Assembly: GCA_947498705.1 (NCBI GenBank) | Contig: CANMLW010000003.1 | Coordinates: 1 to 64,000, forward strand | Origin: an uncultured Aquimarina sp. | GTDB lineage: Bacteria; Bacteroidota; Bacteroidia; Flavobacteriales; Flavobacteriaceae | Length of the DNA: 64,000 nucleotides | Direction: 5' to 3' | Shown: piece by piece, positions 18,052-27,400 of the stretch | Layout: each line of letters opens with the position of its first letter | Numbering within the stretch: the stretch's first letter is position 1 | Program-made: the position numbers and the translations under genes | The notes under the pieces: model-generated | The model's database searches: none | Told to the model about the DNA's origin: nothing | The model's input: the letters and a program-made list of their open reading frames with translations, nothing else

Positions 18052-19059
18052 TTAGTTATTTTGTATGTTTTGTAATTCTTTTTGAAGCATTTGTAACATT
18101 ACTGCCATCTCATCTATATGTTTTTGTTGTTCTTTTAGTTGTTTATCTTGAGCTATCGTATACAATGTTAATTCTTCTACTTTTTTTAATAGTCTTGCAT
18201 TCATATCTCCCAAAAATATGCCTTCTTTTTCTACTATATTTGCACTAGGGATACCTCGAAGATGTCTGTGTTTTTGTATATACTCATTTATGTTCTCTAA
18301 ATCTTCTAATTGGTACCCTGGGTCAAACACATAATCAGGCCATTGACCAATTAATTCAACTTTCACTTCTTCTGCTATTGCTGCTCCATTAACTGCTAAT
18401 TTAAAATTATTTGGTATTTGATCCAAAGAAACTCCAATTCCTATTTTACTATCGGTAATAATTTCTTTTTCAAACCATCCACTTCCTCTCACTGTCAAAT
18501 GGTGATCAGGCTTATATAGTGCCCAGGTTCCTATTGCCAATCTCGAATTAGGTTGTAATAAGTGAACAAAGTTAATATCTGCATTGGTAGGGTTATCTTT
18601 ATGGTCTGGCAACAAATTACCTGTTTTAAAAATCTCTTTACCATCTTTATTAGCAATACTAAAACGTGTATCTCTGTCATCCCAGGCAGTAAAAGAAAGT
18701 CTATCTTTTACATTTGTATCTTTTATAGAAAACAATGAACCAGAAGGAAGATTAGAGGTTTTTGACAAATCATAATAATTAAATCTTCTCTCATGCTCAC
18801 CAACCTCGGTTACATTTATGATTTTACCACCAGAAATCGAGCGACCATACTTAAACCAAAGCCTCCAGTTATCTGTTGTTGCACCTCGTATAGGATCTAT
18901 TGCCTCAAAAATCCCTCCTCTACTTTTGACAATCCCATCAACATCCAGTTTTTCTGTAGGGTTGGTTGTTCCTATTCCTACTTTATCCCCTGTATCTGTT
19001 AGCTGCGCAGATAGTGATACACTTATGATGGATACTAAAGCAATTATTATATGTCTCAT
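18052..19059 (-). CDS. fibre-like secreted protein (orphan third copy)
   Basis: 335 residues with a short signal peptide (about 1-18, ending SLSAQ). A GIGTTNPTEKLDVDG motif opens the mature protein and a second GIG-type segment appears near residue 200. The C-terminal module shared with 15303-16505 and 31476-32846 follows: PDYVFDPGYQLEDLENINEY, HLRGIPSANIVEKEG, KKVEELTLYTIAQDKQLK, then a coiled coil. The middle of the protein differs from both relatives. It is followed after 5 nt by the methyltransferase gene instead of a Skp/RHS set, so it looks like a third, incomplete or differently loaded copy of the locus start. Confidence 0.8.
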   Translation of the reverse strand: MRHIIIALVSIISVSLSAQLTDTGDKVGIGTTNPTEKLDVDGIVKSRGGIFEAIDPIRGATTDNWRLWFKYGRSISGGKIINVTEVGEHERRFNYYDLSKTSNLPSGSLFSIKDTNVKDRLSFTAWDDRDTRFSIANKDGKEIFKTGNLLPDHKDNPTNADINFVHLLQPNSRLAIGTWALYKPDHHLTVRGSGWFEKEIITDSKIGIGVSLDQIPNNFKLAVNGAAIAEEVKVELIGQWPDYVFDPGYQLEDLENINEYIQKHRHLRGIPSANIVEKEGIFLGDMNARLLKKVEELTLYTIAQDKQLKEQQKHIDEMAVMLQMLQKELQNIQNN

Positions 19060-19369
19060 TTTATGTATTCTTATTGAGTTTTTACCTGTTTATGGTGATT
19101 GCGTTATTATTTTTAAGTATCGTCTTTGAACATTGCGCGAAGTCAGGAGACATTCGCACAGCACTCTAACTTTTATTTTTTAATCACTCTTTGCGGAGTG
19201 GGGGACGTTGACGCAGCAGCCTAACTTTTATTTATCACTCTTCGGAGAGCGAGGCTGTTTTACTATGTTTTCTTACTCTTATCTACCAATCTTTGACGGC
19301 ACGAGCCAAGAGGCATCGCGCTAGCCGTTACTTATTTTTTGCTCGCGCCAGCTGGGGGCGGGTTTTTCC
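19060..19369. repeat. gene-free region with hairpins and the boundary repeat of toxin locus B
   Basis: 19281-19362 resembles the locus A boundary repeat (2958-3061): CTACCAATCTTTGACGGCAC, GCGCTAGC, ACTTATTTTTT and GCGCCAGCTGGGGGC occur in the same order, but the hairpin arms are degenerate. Before it are two small hairpins around CACTCTTTGCGGAGTGGGGG (19185) and CACTCTTCGGAGAG (about 19235). The repeat ends 8 nt from the immunity-gene stop codon. No gene is seen. Confidence 0.6.
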
Positions 19370-19891
19370 TTATAAATCCACACTATCCGTTTCCAGAATA
19401 TCATTTATTTTCAATTCATTATTTATCAACAACAAATTCAATTTTATTTCTACAATTTCATCCTGAAAACCAGTACTATAAGAAATAATAAAGTTGTTCT
19501 TTAAACTATCTTCTGTAACTTTAAGTGTTTTGAGAATTTCTTTATCAATGTCTTGAGCATCAAGAAAGGGATCAAAATCAAGTTCTTCATCTAATAATTT
19601 ATTCAATAGTTTAGGTGTGCAATATTTGCTCTTTATTAGATTAATTTGTTCTAAATTAATAGAACTTGCAGATAATTCTGTTATGTATTCTTCATAAAAA
19701 GCTAACAAAAATTTTTCCTTTTCATTTTTCAGAAATAAAGTATCAACAACTTTTTGTGAAGAATCCTTAGGTAAGGGTTCATTTTTATTAAACTTTATTT
19801 CTTTTTCTTTATTCAAATCCAATTGATCTGTTTTTACTTTGTCTTTACACGAAAGGAGTATTAATAAAAACACTAAAGTTATTTGTTTCAT
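19370..19891 (-). CDS. small lipoprotein, candidate immunity protein for RHS-B amidase tip
   Basis: 173 residues from the ATG at 19891 (MKQITLVFLLILLSC, a perfect lipobox). The frame is open further upstream to 20014, but that part overlaps the RHS-B gene and lacks a signal. The start used here lies 7 nt after the RHS-B stop. The mature part (FYEEYITELSASSINLEQI, KYCTPKLLNKLLDEELDFDP, LNLLLINNELKINDI) resembles DUF3828-like small lipoproteins by general pattern, which I cannot confirm. A periplasm-facing lipoprotein is what one would expect as antidote to a peptidoglycan-cutting toxin. The immunity role is inferred from position and from the tip's likely activity. Confidence 0.78.
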   Translation of the reverse strand: MKQITLVFLLILLSCKDKVKTDQLDLNKEKEIKFNKNEPLPKDSSQKVVDTLFLKNEKEKFLLAFYEEYITELSASSINLEQINLIKSKYCTPKLLNKLLDEELDFDPFLDAQDIDKEILKTLKVTEDSLKNNFIISYSTGFQDEIVEIKLNLLLINNELKINDILETDSVDL

Positions 19892-19898
19892 AATAATT

Positions 19899-22800
19899 CT
19901 ATCTAAATATCTTAAATTTTGGTTGAGCTTTTCTATAACTATTACCAGGCCAAAAATCTCTTTGTTTAAAATCAGACACCCAATCTTTACCATTAAACAT
20001 TTGTAAATGCCCATGTTTATGGTGTTTGTTCTTATATTTGAATGATTGCATAACTATAAGGTCTCCAGCCATTGGAACATAGTTTTCAGATGGAATTTCT
20101 CTAAAACCTAATTTAGGTAAGAAAGAATCATAACCCTTTGCTGATCTAGGTCTTCCATTTGTACTAAGTCCCCCAGCTTCTAAAGCTTGTCTAACAAATT
20201 TAGCACAATATCCGCAAGGTTTAGATCGATAATTTTCATTTAAGTGCTTCACGGCTTTTTCAAAATCATAACCCGCAATATCAGATCTAAAATTATTTCC
20301 AATGACGAATTCATCAGTTAAATAAGATCTATCAAATTCACCGGTTTCTAAATTACTAACCAAACCAAAAGAATGGTAAATAAGATTCCCTTCTTTAAAG
20401 GCTTCTGACGTTTTCCACACCCCACCACTCAGCATATCACCATTTCCATATATTCTATCAACATCTGCTTGATTATGTACATTGTCATCATATCGTAAAT
20501 TTCCATCCAAGTCATAAAACCAATCATCTGTACTTCCACCATCTGGATCAATTTTTCGTATTGGATTATTCCCCATTCCTAAGTAAGGAGAGCTAAATTC
20601 ACCTTTAGGATCGGTTGTCAACCACCTCCCAATTCTTGCATCCCAAAGACGTAGCTCAAAAGCTTCTTTCCCGGTTTCGGGGTCTTTTTCTTGTCCTTGA
20701 AAAGCGTATCTGTAATCACCCACCTGGTTACGTCCTGGCATTGGCATCCCAAAAGGATAGTAATCGGTAGCACTGGTCATTGCCATAGCTTGTCCCTGTG
20801 CATTTCTACCTACTACCGCTCGTACATTACCTAAATGATCGGTGAGTTGGTATAAATGATTACCGTCTGATTTTCTAACGCCTAATCTACTTGCTCCATA
20901 AATGGTATTTTCTATCACCTGCCCATCACGATAAATCGCCATAGCCGTTCCTGATGCATCCCGTACATAATGCTCGGTATAGTTTAGGTTTCCGTTGCTT
21001 GGGGTATAGGCTTCTTTACGAACTCTATGCCCCTTGTCGTTGTAAAAGAACTTGACTAAAGGTACATCTTTTTTTGATACCATAGTTACTAATCCAGAAG
21101 CATTGTATGTGTATCTTATAATACTAGCGGGAACAACCCCGGTCGCTATATAATTGGCTCTCTCTTCTGGGGTAACATTTTCCCAATCTTCTATCAATTG
21201 CCCTATAACGTTATACTTATAATTATTCCCTTCTTGATCCCCAATATCATCTGCACCCGATACATCTCCTGCCGCATCATCTACCCGTAATAACTGGTTA
21301 GGTTTACCCTCTTTATAGGTATAGGACAATTGATCCATCACATTACTACCACTCTCTGTTTGTTTATTACGATATAATGATTTGATATTACCATTGGCAT
21401 CATAGGTAATATTATCAACCTTATAATCACCATTAGCATTGACTGCAAAAGTTCCTGCATTGATATCTCGTATATAATCAGAAGTTCCCCCAACGATAGT
21501 GGCGCTAAAACTACTCCCAGGTTTGGCATGAAAACCTGGTACCATGGTAATACTTTTATTGGCTTGTAAATGTTGGGTTTGGCCTGCATTTAATACACTT
21601 TTTACAGAAGATATATGATCATTGGCAACAGGAGTTTCTGCCGTTTCTTCATCGATAATCACCGGGATACTGCTATTGTCTGGTGTAAAATTACCATACG
21701 TCGCCTGGGTCAACCAATTGTTACGGTTATAGTCATAACGATAGGTATGTTCTTTACCAGCTATGGGGTTGTAATCAGAGTTCCAACGGATACCCTTGAT
21801 ATTACCATTATATTGGTTGGCACCATAACTGGCACTCTTTATGTTTTTTAACGGGCGGTTATAATCATGTTCGTTATAATCGATCATCATCCCAAACAAA
21901 TCATTGGTATCTCCTCCCGGGTCATTAGCACTCTGTAAACTTGGATGGTTAATACTTTTAAGCGCTCCTTGCAGGTTATAGACATAATCGATCCCCTGCA
22001 GGCCTTGTGCGATATCGATTCTTTTAAGTCCTCCTGTTTCGTTATACTCATAATTTGCATGCTCGGTATAGGTAGTATCATCTGTAGACGTTTCTACTTT
22101 TACTAAACTATAATCGGCAGCATCATAAGTATAACGATGTATAAACTGTTCGGTAGCATGTCCTTTCTGGAAATATACTTTGGTGACCTGACTACTTACC
22201 GGGTCATATTCATAATCGATGGTTTTGGCATCTGATAGCCCTGCTATTTGCTGTACGATCCATTGTACCCTACCATAGATATCATAGCTATAATAGGTGG
22301 TCGTATTTTCATTTTTTGTTTTAGCCACATTACCTGCCAAAAAGCTAGGTTTTTGATAGGTAGTTGCCAGGGTATTTAAAAACGTATCGTCATTGGCCAA
22401 TCGATCATAAGTGGTATGGTGTACTTCTTTTTTATTTCCTGAGGGTAAATCGCCATCTACATCGGCAGTGGTAAATGCGGTACTCTCGATTACCCCACTC
22501 TCGATAGGGCGCCCTCTTTTGTCATAATTGGTATACGAAAACTCCTGAGGGCTATGCTCTTGTTCTTTTATATTTTGAGAAAAGCGTATTTGCCCATCTT
22601 TACGATATCTAAACCAAGCTTGCCCCTCGTCTGGACTAACAGTAGTTTCTAACTGCCCAAACGAATTGTAATCGAAGGTACTGGTAAGTTGCGTACCACT
22701 ACTATCTTTTAACGGTTGTTTGGAGGTGAGTAAACGGCCTGCTTTATCATACTCGTTTAAACTATAATCATAATAGTTCTCTGGATACCTCACTTGTATT

Positions 22801-24419
22801 GTATTTGCTACGTACCCACTTAGGTCTCTTACTGAAATTCTATAAAATCCAGCAGGTAGGCTTCCTGGGATACCTCTCTTTTGTTCTGTAATCAAATTAT
22901 AAAAATCGGTGTTAATACCCGTATTGTTTATTAATTCAATTCCGCTAGCACCTGTAGGAATATGAATATCTACATAGCCTTGTGCTCCAATAGAAACCAC
23001 AGAATAACGTATGGGTTTATCACCCTCTTCATTACCACTACGAGCACTGGCCAGAGTATTGCCATCGGTATCGGTAAACACTACATTTTCTATCCCGTGT
23101 ACATCCCTGCTTACGGTTTTGATGATTTTATAGGTGTTATATTTAGCATCTCCGGTAGCGGCAACCAATTCTCCTCCTGCGGGCATCGAAAAAACATATC
23201 CGTTTTTCCATTGCCCATCGATTTTGTTACCACCTAAGGTTCTAAGTGCTGTTCCCGGGTTTAACTCACTATAAATTGTACGCGAATACGGTCGTGAGGT
23301 CACATCCTGATAGGGTTCATCGGTATTTTGGGTACTGTAATACCAACCTAATGAATTGACCTGTGTACCCACTGTAAGTGGGTTTTCGGGATCGTTTTCG
23401 AAATCTGCTGCTGTAAAATTGCTACCATCTGACTTTTTTACCAGATTATTTCTATATAGAAAATCCAAAGGGATATCACTATTAGTTGGTGCTCCCAGGG
23501 TTTGTAATGCAGGGCGACCCTGCGCATCATACATGGTCTGTGTTGCCCAAATTTTTCCTGTTTTAAAATCTTTGGTTTGGGTTTGTAACGGTTTTCCTAA
23601 ATCATCAAAATAAGATCTGGTTTTCCCAATAGTTTTATTCTTTATATCATAATTAGTAACTGTAAGGGTATTAATTAGTTCAGGAGCATCCGCAGCAGGG
23701 CACCCATTATTTTCCCCAAAAACACCGGGGCATACATCAGAATTTGATTGATAATAATTACCAAAAGGTTTTGTACACCGTTTTATAGAATATACATTCT
23801 CGCCAAAACCATCACCATCTTCATCCCGATACCAAGTGATTAGATATCTATCCGGATCGTTATCTAAACAATCCTCATTATTAGTAACATACCCGTAACT
23901 TCCTCCCGGAATTTGTGGTTCTGTACAACTACGCACAGGAGTTGCATTGACATCTCCTTTACCATCGTTATCTTTATCAACATACCATAATGATTTTTGA
24001 TATACATTTATATCAGCATCATTACAATCTTCGTTATTTGGAACATATGTATGACCTCCTGGAACTTGTGGTTGTTCACAATTACTAAGGGGAGCAGAAA
24101 AAAAATCTCCTTTACCATCCTTATCCTTATCCACATACCAATTTTGTGTTCGATTGATTACCAATTCGTTCTCATCATCACAATCTCCCCCTACCAAAGC
24201 TCTATAAAATCCACTAGGCTCACAAAGTTTAAAACCAGACCGTTCTGTACCATATCCATCATTATCGTTATCATAATAATAGTATTTGGCGTTTGGATTT
24301 CCCTCATCACAAGGCCCATCTTCATCATTTGCATTTGCAAAAAAAACATTTGCAAAGAATAGCATGAATAAGAAATACTTTATGTTATATATTGCATGTA
24401 ACAACTGACTGTTTTTCAT
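19899..24419 (-). CDS. RHS-repeat toxin protein B: MopE repeats, DUF6443, RHS core, CHAP/NlpC-like amidase tip
   Basis: About 1506 residues from the ATG at 24419, which gives a normal signal peptide (FLFMLFFANVFFANA); the frame is open to 24461. Four or five MopE-like units follow (YYYYDNDNDGYG, WYVDKDKDGKGD, WYRDEDGDGFGE), then DUF6443 (RSYFDDLGKPLQTQTKDF), RHS repeats and the core YYPFGMPMPGRN to LWDARIGRWLTTDP, ending KIDPDGG. The 211-residue tip contains GYCAKFVRQALEAGG (putative nucleophile Cys, tip position 110), GDLIVMQ and HGHLQMFNGKDWVSDFKQR (putative His, tip position 176). This is the Cys-His arrangement of CHAP/NlpC/P60-type peptidoglycan amidase effectors. The toxin would cut cell-wall peptides in a target cell. 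The core is nearly identical to RHS-A at DNA level, while the tips are unrelated. Confidence 0.87.
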   Translation of the reverse strand: MKNSQLLHAIYNIKYFLFMLFFANVFFANANDEDGPCDEGNPNAKYYYYDNDNDGYGTERSGFKLCEPSGFYRALVGGDCDDENELVINRTQNWYVDKDKDGKGDFFSAPLSNCEQPQVPGGHTYVPNNEDCNDADINVYQKSLWYVDKDNDGKGDVNATPVRSCTEPQIPGGSYGYVTNNEDCLDNDPDRYLITWYRDEDGDGFGENVYSIKRCTKPFGNYYQSNSDVCPGVFGENNGCPAADAPELINTLTVTNYDIKNKTIGKTRSYFDDLGKPLQTQTKDFKTGKIWATQTMYDAQGRPALQTLGAPTNSDIPLDFLYRNNLVKKSDGSNFTAADFENDPENPLTVGTQVNSLGWYYSTQNTDEPYQDVTSRPYSRTIYSELNPGTALRTLGGNKIDGQWKNGYVFSMPAGGELVAATGDAKYNTYKIIKTVSRDVHGIENVVFTDTDGNTLASARSGNEEGDKPIRYSVVSIGAQGYVDIHIPTGASGIELINNTGINTDFYNLITEQKRGIPGSLPAGFYRISVRDLSGYVANTIQVRYPENYYDYSLNEYDKAGRLLTSKQPLKDSSGTQLTSTFDYNSFGQLETTVSPDEGQAWFRYRKDGQIRFSQNIKEQEHSPQEFSYTNYDKRGRPIESGVIESTAFTTADVDGDLPSGNKKEVHHTTYDRLANDDTFLNTLATTYQKPSFLAGNVAKTKNENTTTYYSYDIYGRVQWIVQQIAGLSDAKTIDYEYDPVSSQVTKVYFQKGHATEQFIHRYTYDAADYSLVKVETSTDDTTYTEHANYEYNETGGLKRIDIAQGLQGIDYVYNLQGALKSINHPSLQSANDPGGDTNDLFGMMIDYNEHDYNRPLKNIKSASYGANQYNGNIKGIRWNSDYNPIAGKEHTYRYDYNRNNWLTQATYGNFTPDNSSIPVIIDEETAETPVANDHISSVKSVLNAGQTQHLQANKSITMVPGFHAKPGSSFSATIVGGTSDYIRDINAGTFAVNANGDYKVDNITYDANGNIKSLYRNKQTESGSNVMDQLSYTYKEGKPNQLLRVDDAAGDVSGADDIGDQEGNNYKYNVIGQLIEDWENVTPEERANYIATGVVPASIIRYTYNASGLVTMVSKKDVPLVKFFYNDKGHRVRKEAYTPSNGNLNYTEHYVRDASGTAMAIYRDGQVIENTIYGASRLGVRKSDGNHLYQLTDHLGNVRAVVGRNAQGQAMAMTSATDYYPFGMPMPGRNQVGDYRYAFQGQEKDPETGKEAFELRLWDARIGRWLTTDPKGEFSSPYLGMGNNPIRKIDPDGGSTDDWFYDLDGNLRYDDNVHNQADVDRIYGNGDMLSGGVWKTSEAFKEGNLIYHSFGLVSNLETGEFDRSYLTDEFVIGNNFRSDIAGYDFEKAVKHLNENYRSKPCGYCAKFVRQALEAGGLSTNGRPRSAKGYDSFLPKLGFREIPSENYVPMAGDLIVMQSFKYKNKHHKHGHLQMFNGKDWVSDFKQRDFWPGNSYRKAQPKFKIFR

Positions 24420-24473
24420 ATCATTTTTTATTACCCTATTGAAATCAAATATATTCATCATACCGTTTACTTT

Positions 24474-27400
24474 TTAAAGTCCCTCAGGCTTACATAGAAC
24501 ATCAAACTGATAATCTTTAAAAACCGTGGCTTTGGTTTCTATATCTTCAACGCCAACATTTACAGTTAAAATTCCACAATTAATTGGAGGGTTATCATCA
24601 TTATAATCAAACTTATGATCGGTTGTCCATCCTTGATTCTTCCAGTTATAACGGTATCTACCGCTACCTCCTCTTGGTAGTGCGGTAATTCTTAAAGTCC
24701 TTATCCCTGTTTCTGATTTCACAGTTAATTGAAGTGGATCATATACTTCTATAGGATCTAAAACTCCATCTCCATCAGTATCCAGTTCGACCGCTTTTTT
24801 ATAGGTATAATCTACTTTCTTTTGCAGTTTAAACCCTCCTGTAACCCCAGGAGCATCGATCACCTCTACAAAGGTTTTTTCTAAGCGTCCTGCATCATCA
24901 TATTCATAGCGTGTAGCCAGATTATTTGGGGCTATAATATGGGTCAGTTCATCCCATTCGTTATAGACATAACTGGTCATCGAGGATTCTATGGGATGTA
25001 TTCTAAAATCGTCCAGATCAGAAGTTCCGTTTGAATAGATCTCTAGTTTGGTTTCTTCTGCAGGGATATCGATATACCCATTTAACATGACCCAACCACC
25101 GGCAGTTATTTTCTCATTGGTTTCAAATTCTTTAGCAAAAGGAAAATGATTACCCACTTTTCTTAACATACTCAAGTTATTTTCTTGTCCTTTACGTACC
25201 CATAAAGAAACCTTAAACTGTGCTTCTAGCCGATCTGGATTTGCAGGAAAAGTAACCTCGAATGCATTAGCATTACTTGCTCTAACCAAATAATTACCCG
25301 TATGTATATTTGGTACTTGAGTAAGAAGAGTTCCCAATGTTTTTATCTCTCCATCTAAATAGGTGGTATTATTCTGTGTTGTCCAATATTCTCCTCCAGA
25401 ATAAAACATCTCGGTATACCTGGCATTACACACCGCTATTACCTTACTGTGATTATCCCCCATTTTGGTCGCAACACTATTCCCGTTAATATCTTCAGTT
25501 TCTAACGGCATCGAATAATGATCGTATAGGTTTATGGTCGAGGTATTGATCCATTTCGGATTGGATTGGGTACTACCCCAAACAAACCCATCCAGATCAC
25601 TTGTATACCCTACATAGACTCCACGAGCATCTACATCGCCTTTCCAGGCATAAGTTTGATGCTTACGCCAGATTTTATGCGCATGATTAGATGGAGTTGT
25701 TGTCGTACCATTTGGGTTACGATACGTCCAGTTATTGTTCCAGGTCGTGATATCAGCGCCGATCGTTTTCCAATCATTACCTATCTTAATCTGTGTAAGA
25801 TTGGCAGCGGTTTGGGTCAGCATATTTTTGTTGGTTGGGTTATCTACCTTGGACCCCATATTACTATATTTAGTATAGGCAGGAATGATTTTAGATTTAA
25901 TTTCAGTCCCATCACCTAAAGAGGTAATCGTTTCTAATAATTGACCGGAATTAAAATCATATTTAGTATTAAAAGTTGAATAACTAAACAGTTTATCTCT
26001 TACAGTTGTTTTTTCCAAATTATTTGGAAAAAAAGAGATACTTACATGGTTAATATCAAAAAATGATTTATTCGTCCCAACATTTGACATATATGTATTA
26101 GATTCATGATCCGAAGAATACGTTTTAAAAGCTTCTGTATTTAATCCTGCTTTAATTGAATAAGGGTCACTATACGTAAAGTCTTCAGAACTTAATACTT
26201 GTTTCAATGAATTAAACGTTTTCTTTTCTTTTATACTTCCTATCTTGTTCAGATTATTTTTAATTTTAGATTGATATAGCGTAATATAGCTATCATTAGG
26301 TGTAGGCGAGTCATTAATTCTTAACTTAGATAAGCTTCGAGTTGCCTCAATTTTTAAAAAATTATCAACTTCCCATTCAAATGAAAAAGAACTTCCTTGC
26401 CCTACTCTTGGATTAAAATTCAACTTTTTACCTAACGGTGTTGGAACATTAAAAACATAATTTGTGCTAGCAATAGTATGCCCTGAATTATCATGTGTTG
26501 AAACTTTAACATTTTTGTACATAACATAAGGTGCAGAAATAAGATTTCCTAAATCAGTATAATCTTTATAAGGTGTATATGTAACAAAACCAGATGAGTA
26601 TCCTTGAACATTATCATAACTATATTCAGTTTTAAAAGACTCTATATCCGTTACGATATTAATGCTTTTTACCCTTATGCCTCCTCTCGAATCATTACAC
26701 TTACCTATTAACTGAGATGTATCACAATCAGGAAGAATTAAATCTGCATAATACTTACTTCCAGGATTATTACGCCCCCCAGGATTATTATAAAAATCTC
26801 CTGAAAAATGATTAGGCACTTGTTCAGAAAAATTTACATTAAGTTTTTTATTATAAATATAATTCACAGATCCATTAATGATTTTATCTGGGAATCCTGT
26901 TCTTATAAATTTCACCTTTATATTATCCCCTTTTGAAAGACAACCATAAGTTTCATCAATTTCCGAGCATGGATGATTCCAGATTAGCTCTAACTCTCCG
27001 GATAAATTATTATTCGATCCTACAAAAGATTTTGGAATAGGTATTATTTGGCTTGTCTGATATTTATTTTCATCAAATAAAGTATTCCTAAAATCATCCC
27101 TTTCATACTCAATATTAATATTGGTACCTATAGGAGTTTTTATATTTCTTAAACTCCATGCGTAAGGAACGTTTTTATTGTACCCCCATAGATCAAGTTC
27201 ATTTGTATTATAACTTCTATTATAATAGTCGAATTCATAACCGGGTAAAATTGACCTACCTCCTTTATTTTTAAAATATATTTTCTTGATAGATGGTTCA
27301 CCTTTAGTCAAGCCATAAATCAGTTCTATGTTATTAATAGCGTTTTCATTAATCAAAGAATTAGTATAATCGCTTTTCAAATAGACATTATTTGAATACT

